Translations under genes and position numbers: made by a program
Source of the DNA: a virus
DNA length: 20,176 nucleotides
IMG/VR virus record: IMGVR_UViG_3300035698_002909
Span: 1 to 20,176 of that record
Direction: 5' to 3' (one strand)
In this document: piece after piece, positions 1 through 6,580 of the stretch
Position numbering within the stretch: the first letter of the stretch is position 1
Layout: each line of letters starts with the position of its first letter
Notes under the pieces: model-generated
Told to the model about the DNA's origin: nothing
The model's input: only the letters and a program-made list of their open reading frames with translations
The model's database searches: none

Positions 1-1710
1 ATCGATACCACCGTTATCAGAGAAGATTTTAACAGCGTTATCAGCTGCTAATTCACCTCTCACCAATACGCGACCTCCACCTGACTCTAGTGTTAGGTCA
101 ACACCAGCACCTGACATAGTTATGTCTGAGTTTGCTGCACCAGCAATAGAGAAAGCAGCAGTTGTATCAACTGTAATACCACCTGTTCCAGCATCAACAT
201 CAATTCCGCCATCAGCTGCACTTGCTTGAATTCTTACTGAATCAGCAACCGCGGCTTCGCTAGAAATTAAGCTTAGTTGCAATGCACTCGATGCCGAAAT
301 ACCACCCGCTGCTGAAACAAGTTCAACTGCAGACACCGCGGCTTCTTCACCTTTCACAACAACGCGACCTAGTGTCGATTGCAGGGTTAAGTCTGCGGCT
401 GCGGCCGACACTGTAAAGTTAGAGGCTGTTGCTGCATCCAAAGAAATTCCAGCAGCTGTATCAACTGATATCGCCCCAGCACTCGCTGAACCAACGGCAA
501 CCGTGTTAGCCACTGCTCCTGTTCCGATGTTTACAGCTTTAGCATTTGTCGCACCGCCAGCAACATTAACGGTTGTCGCTCCTTCACCAGCTCCGATTTC
601 TACGATGTTAGTTCCGCTTGAATCGCCAAGAGTCATTGTGCCTGTTTGAGCAGTACCACCAATTGTAATAGTTCCAGTTGTTGTGGATGCTCCGATTGCG
701 TAGGTAGAAGCGCCTACACCATCGACGTCGAAGTTACCTGTGCCAACATCAATTGCAACCGCTGTAGCACCTGTACTATTACCAATTGTTACAGAGTGAG
801 CAACTGCATTTGTTCCAATGTTTATTGCCCCTGTACCTGCATTTAGGACAAGACTTGTAGCTCCTGTTCCATTTCCTAAAGTTACGGTTCTGGCTGCTGC
901 ACCCGTTCCAATATTAATCGCAAATGCATCTGCGTCATTACCTATTCCAATTGCTGCAGCGGAAGAGTTCAGCTCTAGAACACCGTCTGAATCTAAAAGT
1001 AGGGTGTCATCAGAATTTAGGATGATATCGCCTGTTCCCGTAGATGTTAAAGTGATATGTCCTGTGCCTGAATTAAGAGCGATTCCAGTTCCAGCTGTAA
1101 CGTTACCAATTGTAATCGTTCTTGCTGCTGCACCTGTTCCTAGATTCATTGCTGCTGTATCTGCGTCGGATCCAATAGCTATTGTAGTACCAGCACTTTC
1201 CCAAGATCCTCCTGCGTCGAAGTCTACAGCTCCTGAAGCACCAAGGGTTGAGAATGATCCTGCTGCTGGTGTTCCTGATCCAATTGCTGGGGGTGCTGCA
1301 AATGCTGAACCAAGCTTCAATGGTGTTACAATTCTTGCATCATCAGTATAAGCTACTGCCTCTGCAGTTGTAGCTAGTTCAGCAATCCCTTTAACCGTTT
1401 CTGATGCATCTGGTGCTCCAGCAATCGCCAAATTGTCCGCGTAAGTCTTAATCGCTAAGGAACTTGAGGCTGTCGTATCTAGTGCTCCAGCAAAAGTAGC
1501 GTCTGTTGAAAGTGTTACTTGGTTTGTTTGCCAAACCCCGCCCCCTACATGAAAATACAAAAGGTTAGGAGATGCACTTTCATCCAACCATGGTTGCCCT
1601 TTAGGGTAATTAGTATCTGAGGTTGCTGGTGCCCTTTGGGCTATAATAGGACTCGGTAACACATTTACATATGGGGCGTCCCTTCCTAGGGCTTGCAATA
1701 ATTTTGCCAT
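1..1710 (-). CDS. Repeat-rich tail fibre protein, C-terminal part beyond window
   Basis: The reading frame is open from an ATG at 1710 to the left edge (570 residues, no stop), so the gene is incomplete. A good ribosome binding site, AAGGAA, sits 5 bases before the ATG. Residues 1-65 form a virion-attachment-like N-terminus. Residues 101-133 (SETVKGIAELAT, then TDDARIVTPLKL) match the phage tail-fibre repeat of the Phage_fiber_2 type. From about residue 177 the protein is almost entirely Ala/Gly/Thr/Ile repeats of the form NIGTGAAARTVTIGN (near 188-203, 265-280, 296-311 and 393-408). A second repeat type, DLTLxSxxGRVxVxGE, occurs near 440-455 and 538-553. Such repeats are typical of long beta-structured fibres. 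The role is probably host attachment; the receptor-binding tip would lie beyond the window. It is separated from the rest of the structural operon by a plus-strand cassette. Confidence 0.85.
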   Translation of the reverse strand, partial: MAKLLQALGRDAPYVNVLPSPIIAQRAPATSDTNYPKGQPWLDESASPNLLYFHVGGGVWQTNQVTLSTDATFAGALDTTASSSLAIKTYADNLAIAGAPDASETVKGIAELATTAEAVAYTDDARIVTPLKLGSAFAAPPAIGSGTPAAGSFSTLGASGAVDFDAGGSWESAGTTIAIGSDADTAAMNLGTGAAARTITIGNVTAGTGIALNSGTGHITLTSTGTGDIILNSDDTLLLDSDGVLELNSSAAAIGIGNDADAFAINIGTGAAARTVTLGNGTGATSLVLNAGTGAINIGTNAVAHSVTIGNSTGATAVAIDVGTGNFDVDGVGASTYAIGASTTTGTITIGGTAQTGTMTLGDSSGTNIVEIGAGEGATTVNVAGGATNAKAVNIGTGAVANTVAVGSASAGAISVDTAAGISLDAATASNFTVSAAAADLTLQSTLGRVVVKGEEAAVSAVELVSAAGGISASSALQLSLISSEAAVADSVRIQASAADGGIDVDAGTGGITVDTTAAFSIAGAANSDITMSGAGVDLTLESGGGRVLVRGELAADNAVKIFSDNGGID

Positions 1711-1764
1711 TATATTTCCTTGGTTGGATGTTTATCCTATCTATAAGTGTTCAAACCTTAAAAT

Positions 1765-1790
1765 AACATGCTTTTATTAAAAAACATGTT
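1765..1790. repeat. Inverted repeat, candidate operator
   Basis: The arms AACATGCTTTT (1765-1775) and AAAAACATGTT (1780-1790) are complementary at 10 of 11 positions around a 4-base centre ATTA. The palindrome lies between the divergent tail fibre and helix-turn-helix genes, 5 bases upstream of the -35 box of the latter. It could be the binding site of that regulator (inference). The arms are A/T-rich and no gene reads into the repeat, so a terminator is less likely. Confidence 0.45.
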
Positions 1791-1795
1791 CTATA

Positions 1796-1824
1796 TTGCG
1801 TTAAACTGCTGTTAAGTGTATAGT
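1796..1824 (+). promoter_or_regulatory. Sigma70-like promoter of the plus-strand cassette
   Basis: TTGCGT (1796-1801) and TATAGT (1819-1824) are separated by 17 bases. The predicted transcription start, 7 bases after the -10 box, is position 1831, which is the A of the ATG of the next gene. The transcript would therefore be leaderless, and indeed no Shine-Dalgarno sequence precedes that ATG. Confidence 0.55.
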
Positions 1825-1830
1825 TGTGTT

Positions 1831-2025
1831 ATGACAGATAAATATTATACAATATATGAAATAGCAGACATGTTAAGGATAAACCACAGAAAGGTAGCAT
1901 CCTTAATAAGAAACAAAAAACTAGGGGCTGTAAACGTCGGAACAGAAAAGAGGGCTCTTTGGAGAATATTTGAAGGGCACTACAGGAAGTTTCTAGCAGA
2001 TACCTATAACGAAATGGAGGAGTAA
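1831..2025 (+). CDS. Small helix-turn-helix DNA-binding protein (excisionase/MerR-like fold)
   Basis: This is a 64-residue protein. YYTIYEIADMLRINHRKVAS at residues 4-23, followed by LIRNKKLGAVNVG and a short basic/hydrophobic wing, is the winged helix-turn-helix pattern of the HTH_17/excisionase-type family. The frame could also open at a GTG at 1816, but that codon lies next to the -10 box; the ATG at 1831 coincides with the predicted transcript start and is preferred. The gene heads a four-gene plus-strand cassette, diverges from the tail fibre gene and has a palindrome just upstream. It may regulate itself or the fibre gene (inference). A role in recombination directionality is possible, but no integrase is visible in the window. 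Confidence 0.7.
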   Translation: MTDKYYTIYEIADMLRINHRKVASLIRNKKLGAVNVGTEKRALWRIFEGHYRKFLADTYNEMEE

Positions 2026-2026
2026 T

Positions 2027-2224
2027 ATGAAAACAAACGAACTAATAGGATTCATGATCGCGGGACTTGGCGCCTTCTTCTGTATCCTAGGATATTACAC
2101 AAACAGGATCTCAGAAAAGATCGACAGCATTAACAAGAAAGCTGATGGGAGATTGAACTCACAGAATGCTAGGACTGATCAGCTTTATAAGATGTTTTGT
2201 GAACTGCTGAAGGATAAGAAATGA
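2027..2224 (+). CDS. Small membrane protein with coiled-coil tail
   Basis: This 65-residue protein has one hydrophobic segment (about residues 6-24, IGFMIAGLGAFFCILGYY) followed by a charged, probably helical tail (NRISEKIDSINKK onward). Positive charge just after the segment suggests that the C-terminus faces the cytoplasm. A strong GGAGG (2016-2020) inside the end of the upstream gene serves as ribosome binding site, and the ATG follows the upstream stop after one base. The next gene overlaps its stop as ATGA, so translation is probably coupled. The function is not recognised; a holin-like, antiholin-like or superinfection-exclusion role is conceivable from size and topology only. Confidence 0.65.
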   Translation: MKTNELIGFMIAGLGAFFCILGYYTNRISEKIDSINKKADGRLNSQNARTDQLYKMFCELLKDKK

Positions 2225-2316
2225 AATCGTTCTTGTACTTCAACTATTTCTTAATGTTCGTGATGATCACTTTTGCAATCGCGATGTTTGTACTTTTTTT
2301 AACAGGAGATTTTTAA
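2221..2316 (+). CDS. Tiny 31-residue membrane protein
   Basis: The gene starts at an ATG that overlaps the stop of the upstream gene (ATGA, 2221-2224) and ends at TAA 2314-2316. Almost the whole product is one hydrophobic helix, from about residue 4 to 28 (FLYFNYFLMFVMITFAIAMF and on), ending LTGDF. No separate ribosome binding site is needed if translation is coupled. The tight overlap on both strand and frame, plus the clear single transmembrane character, supports a real gene, though it is very short. No family is recognised. Confidence 0.5.
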   Translation: MKSFLYFNYFLMFVMITFAIAMFVLFLTGDF

Positions 2317-2330
2317 TACAGGAGAATAAT

Positions 2331-2471
2331 ATGGAAAAAATTATAACTAAATATGTAATGTTAACTTTATGCGTGTCGTTTTTACTACACTTCTATATGC
2401 CAACCAAAATCATGATATATGATGGTCTTAAGTCCAAAGAGATAATTCTTTTATACCATAAGATTAGGTAA
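2331..2471 (+). CDS. Tiny 46-residue membrane protein
   Basis: The 46-residue product starts at ATG 2331 with AGGAG (2320-2324) at good spacing. It begins MEKIITKY, has a hydrophobic stretch at about residues 9-23 (VMLTLCVSFLLHFYM) and ends in a short basic tail. It is the last gene of the cassette. Its stop lies 8 bases inside the convergent KTSC-like gene, so the two genes overlap at 2464-2471. Function unknown; membrane location is inferred from hydrophobicity. Confidence 0.55.
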   Translation: MEKIITKYVMLTLCVSFLLHFYMPTKIMIYDGLKSKEIILLYHKIR

Positions 2472-2934
2472 GCTTCTTGTATGGAAACTGCATATTCTTT
2501 AGAAGAACATTCATAGAACTACCCATGCTTGGCGACTTTCCAGCCCACCAACTTCCCCATTTGTTTTTGCCTTTTGTGCGTGCTGGAACCGCGCCTTTTT
2601 TGAACACGTCAAATATTTGAGGACTTACACCTTCATATGAATAAATGGATCCCTCATCTTTAGGGTATTTTCCTTTAAACTGAACAAGTAGATTGCCGTT
2701 TTTTGGATCAAATTTGAACGCGTTAATAACACTCGAATCCATTGATTTTTGCAGTGGTGGCATTTGTGGTGCTAGAGAAGCCTGGAGAACATCAATCCTA
2801 GAGGTAAGAAATTCTAATTCTTTTGCTATTTCTCCCTTTAATTCATCTGATAGAACTTCTCCAGACTGTACAACTTTATTTAGCCCAGAAAGCAACTCTT
2901 CTAATAGTTGTTGAAGGAGTTGTAGTTCATCCAC
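2464..2934 (-). CDS. Coiled-coil protein with KTSC-like C-terminal domain
   Basis: This is a 156-residue protein. Residues 1-55 are leucine/glutamate-rich and probably form a coiled coil. Residues 65-150 follow the KTSC domain pattern: SSVINAFKF, GNLLVQFKG, IYSYEGVSPQIFDVF, then W-rich GSWWAGKSPSMGSSMN. KTSC domains are small alpha/beta modules of unclear function, common in phages and near nucleic-acid enzymes. The start is GTG at 2934, one base overlapping the upstream TAG, with GGGGA 5 bases before it. An ATG at 2930 is out of frame. The gene is last in the minus-strand structural run. It may be virion-associated by position, but that is inference. Confidence 0.65.
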   Translation of the reverse strand: MDELQLLQQLLEELLSGLNKVVQSGEVLSDELKGEIAKELEFLTSRIDVLQASLAPQMPPLQKSMDSSVINAFKFDPKNGNLLVQFKGKYPKDEGSIYSYEGVSPQIFDVFKKGAVPARTKGKNKWGSWWAGKSPSMGSSMNVLLKNMQFPYKKLT

Positions 2935-4019
2935 TATTGTCCCCTAGCTGCATAAATCTTATGAAGTATTCCCAATAATGCTTGTTCGCCTGGCCCAGAC
3001 TGTGGACTCTGTTGCTGTTGCCCTTGTCTTTGTTGTAATTCCTGCAATTGTTGCTGCAACATTTGAATTTGTTGCATCACTTCAGGATTAAATTGTTGTT
3101 GTTGGGATTGCTGTTGTATCATAGATAAGATTCTATTTTCCAACTCTTGAATTTGCTGAGGATTTTGTGCTTGTTGCTGCAATTGTTGTTGAGCCTGTAG
3201 AGGCTGTTGTTGATCTGAAGCTACCTGTTGCTGCTGCATTTGTTGAGGTTGACCTGGCTGCTGCATCTGTTGTGGTTGATTCATCTGAGGCTGCTCTTGC
3301 ATTGCTGGATTAATAGGATCTTGCCTTGTCATCTCTTCTAACATGACATTTCTTTTGCCTTTAATAATGTCTGTTATCTTTTTCTTGAGCTTTTTGAATG
3401 CGGGAGATTTTTTATCCTCTCCTTTTTGTTCTAGTTGTGCGGTGATCATGCTTAAAAAGCTAAGCTGTTGTTTTGCAGAATCTGAAAGATTAGACAGGTC
3501 TGTGTCTCCTATGATCTCTTCGAAATAACTTTTGTTTTGTGTTGGTTCACCTGGTGCAACCTCTAAAGATTCACCAACCACATCTGTGATTTGCTGTGGG
3601 GCCTGTTGAGGGCTTACCTCTTCTTTCGCAATCTCTCCGCCTGCTGAAGCTGCTGTCGCGCCACCAGCGAGATATTTACTGATACCTGGAAACTTAGAAA
3701 TGAGACCAGGTGCTGCTTTAGATATCAATCTGGCACCGTATGCCATCGATCCTAGCTTTACACCTTCTTTTAGCATATCTTTGGTGATGTCATTTTTTTG
3801 TTTTTTCTTTTTTGCTGATATAACACCTGAAGCCTGATAGGTATCATTCGACTCTTGTTCCATATTCTTTGAAAAGAAATCAAGAATTCTCCCAGTTGAA
3901 TACCCTGAACTTTGCGCTTGCTTGATTTTAGGTGCTAGATTAGGAACCATCTTAATCAAATGGTTTAGCACTTCATCTTCACTATAACCTTTAGCAAGCG
4001 ATGTAAGAATCGGATTCAT
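2934..4019 (-). CDS. Gln-rich virion protein, probable internal/ejection protein
   Basis: This is a 361-residue protein. Residues 1-50 (GYSEDEVLNHLIKMVPNLAP, then KIKQAQSSGYS) are predicted helical. A lysine cluster at 70-76 is followed by an Ala/Gly-rich, weakly hydrophobic stretch at 88-130 that could interact with membrane. Residues 241-340 are a low-complexity tract with 51 glutamines in 100 residues. The start ATG overlaps the upstream stop as ATGA (4016-4019), with AAGGGG as ribosome binding site. Its place after the nozzle gene, next to two other Gly/Gln-rich proteins, matches where T7- and P22-type phages encode proteins ejected with DNA. The name is by position and composition, not by a recognised domain. 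Confidence 0.5.
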   Translation of the reverse strand: MNPILTSLAKGYSEDEVLNHLIKMVPNLAPKIKQAQSSGYSTGRILDFFSKNMEQESNDTYQASGVISAKKKKQKNDITKDMLKEGVKLGSMAYGARLISKAAPGLISKFPGISKYLAGGATAASAGGEIAKEEVSPQQAPQQITDVVGESLEVAPGEPTQNKSYFEEIIGDTDLSNLSDSAKQQLSFLSMITAQLEQKGEDKKSPAFKKLKKKITDIIKGKRNVMLEEMTRQDPINPAMQEQPQMNQPQQMQQPGQPQQMQQQQVASDQQQPLQAQQQLQQQAQNPQQIQELENRILSMIQQQSQQQQFNPEVMQQIQMLQQQLQELQQRQGQQQQSPQSGPGEQALLGILHKIYAARGQ

Positions 4020-5410
4020 TTTGCCCCTTTTAAGAAGTCAATCCACCTGCCATAATCTTGGAATATATAATTCAGAGAATCCAGCGGTGCATTTGTAAGT
4101 TCGCCTAGTTCGCCTTGTTGGTCTGCACTTAGTACTAGACCTTCATTCAAAGCCTTTGTAAGGCCCTCGTAATATTGTCTCCAGTCCAAGCCTTTCTCGT
4201 GACGCAATTTATCTCGCAATCCTAGTAACGAAACATCATCTGTAATGTTATCTTTTAAAAACTTCGCATAATCGTCTGTTATCTTTTGAGCAAGCTTAGG
4301 GTTGTCCTTACTGAATTTATCATAATCTGGAGTTACCTTACCTTGATTTCTAATAAACTCATTTGCATCACCAGCTAAAACATCCTGTGTAGATTTTTCT
4401 TTATAAGGTACTTTTGGTAATGAGCTGACCATTCTATTAGCTTCTTCTGAAAGAGGCTTAATGAGCATTTCAACTTCTGTTTTGCTAAGACCGCTATCTG
4501 TAAGTTTTGATCTAACGTATTCTTCATCGCCTGCTGCAACTAGTGGCTTAACTAGGTTTTCTAGTCTTTTTAGCTGGTCAGCTCTATATTCACCACCTCT
4601 GAATATTCCTGATACGATACCAGGTGTATTGGCATTGTCGAAATTTGAACGAACCGTTTTATACTTGTTGAAATCGGTCTCTGTTTTCTTGTACCACTCC
4701 TCAGGAGATAGGTTTTTATATTGTTGACCTATACGCGTGAATTGGTTCAGCTCTTCTGGAGTTGTGTTTTCCGGTAGTTTTTTCTCTGCATACTTTTGAA
4801 GCTCTTCTGATTTAGCCAGTTGTAGAGACTGAAGTCGGTTTCTTACCTCTTCTTGTGGAACACCTGCATAACGTTCTACCAATTTTTCGTATGGCTCACC
4901 AGTGACGAAAGACATTTGCATAAGATCAGGGTTTAAACCACCTTGACCTCCTACTCCGCCTTGACTAACGCTACCTTGATTAACGCCACCTTGAGTCGCG
5001 TTACCTCCTACCATACCTTCAATGCCACCACCACCTGAAACTGCGCCACCTGAAGTTGCACCGGCGTTTGTAGGCACCTGTCCACCTCCACCACCTTGCT
5101 GTCCGTTTCTACCCTGGTTATACATGTTCATGACAGCTTGCTTTTGAAACTGCGGTAGAACTGTATTAGTTAGTTGATCAGCTCCTGGTACACCTGCCGT
5201 AGATTGTGCCCACTTCATCGAAATATCAGCGGGGGTATCATTTGGATTCAACATAGACTTGAAGTTATCCAAAGCTCCCGTTTGTTTTTCCTGAATCATT
5301 CTTTGTTGCGCTAGCTGTTCAGGAGGGGCAAAATTCTTTCCAACTCCCTGAGCTAACATTTCTCCATATACTCCCGATAGAGATTTAGGGAGATCAACCA
5401 CCTGTACCAT
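4016..5410 (-). CDS. Putative internal virion protein with Gly-rich linker
   Basis: This is a 464-residue protein. An N-terminal region (1-98) is joined through a Gly/Gln/Asn/Ser linker at about 100-158, which carries short imperfect repeats such as GGVNQGSVSQGG, to a long, charged, mostly helical C-terminal region with no cysteine and no hydrophobic helix. AGGAG lies 8 bases before the ATG at 5410. The gene lies between two other candidate ejection proteins and overlaps the next by ATGA. A role in a DNA-ejection conduit is inferred from position. No peptidoglycan-hydrolase motif was found by eye. Confidence 0.5.
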   Translation of the reverse strand: MVQVVDLPKSLSGVYGEMLAQGVGKNFAPPEQLAQQRMIQEKQTGALDNFKSMLNPNDTPADISMKWAQSTAGVPGADQLTNTVLPQFQKQAVMNMYNQGRNGQQGGGGGQVPTNAGATSGGAVSGGGGIEGMVGGNATQGGVNQGSVSQGGVGGQGGLNPDLMQMSFVTGEPYEKLVERYAGVPQEEVRNRLQSLQLAKSEELQKYAEKKLPENTTPEELNQFTRIGQQYKNLSPEEWYKKTETDFNKYKTVRSNFDNANTPGIVSGIFRGGEYRADQLKRLENLVKPLVAAGDEEYVRSKLTDSGLSKTEVEMLIKPLSEEANRMVSSLPKVPYKEKSTQDVLAGDANEFIRNQGKVTPDYDKFSKDNPKLAQKITDDYAKFLKDNITDDVSLLGLRDKLRHEKGLDWRQYYEGLTKALNEGLVLSADQQGELGELTNAPLDSLNYIFQDYGRWIDFLKGAK

Positions 5411-5419
5411 TATTAACTC

Positions 5420-6094
5420 CTATACGTTACCCATTAACGGGCCATAGTTACTCCACATATCCGCAAGCCCTTGACCACCTTGTTGCATTCCCGGAAATCC
5501 TGCTTGTGCATATCCACCTGCGAATCCTGGTTCAGCTTGTCTTCTACCATACATAAACGGTTGAGCACCTAAAACGCTTCCAGACATAGAGTTATATTGA
5601 CCCATTAAGGAATTAGCTGCTTGTTGACCTAGGCCTGCTTTTAATTGCGCGAGTTGGTTTTGTAATGCTCCGCCTGCTGATCCAAGTGATTGCCCAAATC
5701 CTGATGAGGACATTGCACCACCCATTCCACCAGCGCCCGCAAACCTTTCTGCTAAACCAGGGATAGTCTGTTGATTGAATTGATCCATGTGTGGTTGTGC
5801 AAACTGACTCACAGCTTCCGAGCTTGGATCCATGTATTGGTTCATTAAGTCTAGTGACTTTCCATAACCTTGTCCAAGCTGTCCATTAGGACCTAGCATG
5901 CTTTGCATCTGCTTTAAAAGAGATTGCTGCTCCTTGGTCATGGTGTCCATTTTTTCCATTCCAGCCTCTTGACCACCGAAGCCACCGAGCATTCCTAATG
6001 CAGCTCCGATCCCCATGCCCCAAGGTCCCGCTCCAGCTCCTGAAGCTGCACCAGCTGCGCCACCTGCAAATCCTCTTCCCCAATCATAATTCAT
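5420..6094 (-). CDS. Gly/Ala-rich virion protein, probable ejection/pore protein
   Basis: This is a 224-residue protein. Residues 8-42 form a glycine-zipper-like hydrophobic stretch (GFAGGAAGAASGAGAGPWGM onward) that could span a membrane. Residues 48-115 are Gln/Met-rich and helical. Residues 120-170 hold a Gly/Ser/Ala segment with SSSGFGQSLGSAGGALQ then QLAQLKAGLGQQ, a pattern often seen in small podovirus virion proteins. The C-terminus is aromatic/Gly-rich. AAGGAG precedes the ATG at 6094. Small proteins with an N-terminal glycine zipper encoded right after the nozzle in P22/T7-like phages are commonly ejected into the cell envelope; this is the basis for the call. Confidence 0.5.
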   Translation of the reverse strand: MNYDWGRGFAGGAAGAASGAGAGPWGMGIGAALGMLGGFGGQEAGMEKMDTMTKEQQSLLKQMQSMLGPNGQLGQGYGKSLDLMNQYMDPSSEAVSQFAQPHMDQFNQQTIPGLAERFAGAGGMGGAMSSSGFGQSLGSAGGALQNQLAQLKAGLGQQAANSLMGQYNSMSGSVLGAQPFMYGRRQAEPGFAGGYAQAGFPGMQQGGQGLADMWSNYGPLMGNV

Positions 6095-6097
6095 TCT

Positions 6098-6580
6098 CTA
6101 ACTCTCCTTAAGGTAATTACAAGTAACGTCACATTGCACTAAAGCTTCAGTATAAGGATTTGTGAAAATTACTGAAGTCGAATTTAAACAAATATCTGGA
6201 TAACTTGCTGTAAAAAATATTCCATCAACCGTACTGCAGTTAGCTAAAATGCCGGCTGACTCGCGTAAGTTTTCTATCTCATGAGAAAATTGGATCGTCT
6301 GACCAGCTGAAATACTTCCTCCGTTTAGGCTAACAAGATCAAATGTTTTCCTATAGACATTTCTTAGTCTTTGGTCGTTGTCTTTCTGATAGTACTGTGA
6401 CGATGTTCCTTTTTCTTCTAACGAATATAACCCACCCTCTTTAGAGTTTACCGCATCGGTTACCTGCTTAAGCAGATTCTCTAACTTGTTTTCGAAGTTT
6501 TCTTTGTCTTCGATACTTGGTAGATTCAGGCTTTTTGCAAGCTGGGTAGTTATTTGTGGGTTGTCTGATGAGAAACTCAT
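6098..6580 (-). CDS. Conserved-type phage structural protein of unknown role
   Basis: This is a 160-residue protein. The frame opens further upstream at 6607, but the better start is ATG 6580. GGAGG lies 9 bases before it and the ATG overlaps the upstream TGA as ATGA (6577-6580). Residues 8-45 are helical and charged. The rest is probably beta-rich and holds four cysteines in the C-terminal part (NCSTVDG, DICLNS, QCDVTC). It lies between the nozzle gene and the ejection-type genes, so a tail or internal virion role is plausible. I do not recognise the family. Confidence 0.55.
   Translation of the reverse strand: MSFSSDNPQITTQLAKSLNLPSIEDKENFENKLENLLKQVTDAVNSKEGGLYSLEEKGTSSQYYQKDNDQRLRNVYRKTFDLVSLNGGSISAGQTIQFSHEIENLRESAGILANCSTVDGIFFTASYPDICLNSTSVIFTNPYTEALVQCDVTCNYLKES

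Noticed and set aside
646-1351. Two open frames on the plus strand (646-846 and 818-1351)
   Set aside because: They lie antisense within the tail fibre gene, have biased Cys/Ser or Ala/Pro/Val composition that mirrors the repeats, and lack ribosome binding sites.
1711-1764. Minus-strand promoter for the tail fibre gene
   Set aside because: A TATAGA hexamer is present near 1740, but no acceptable -35 box lies 16-18 bases upstream, so I do not call it.
1765-1790. Palindrome as a bidirectional terminator
   Set aside because: The stem is A/T-rich and both flanking genes point away from it, so no transcript is known to need ending there.
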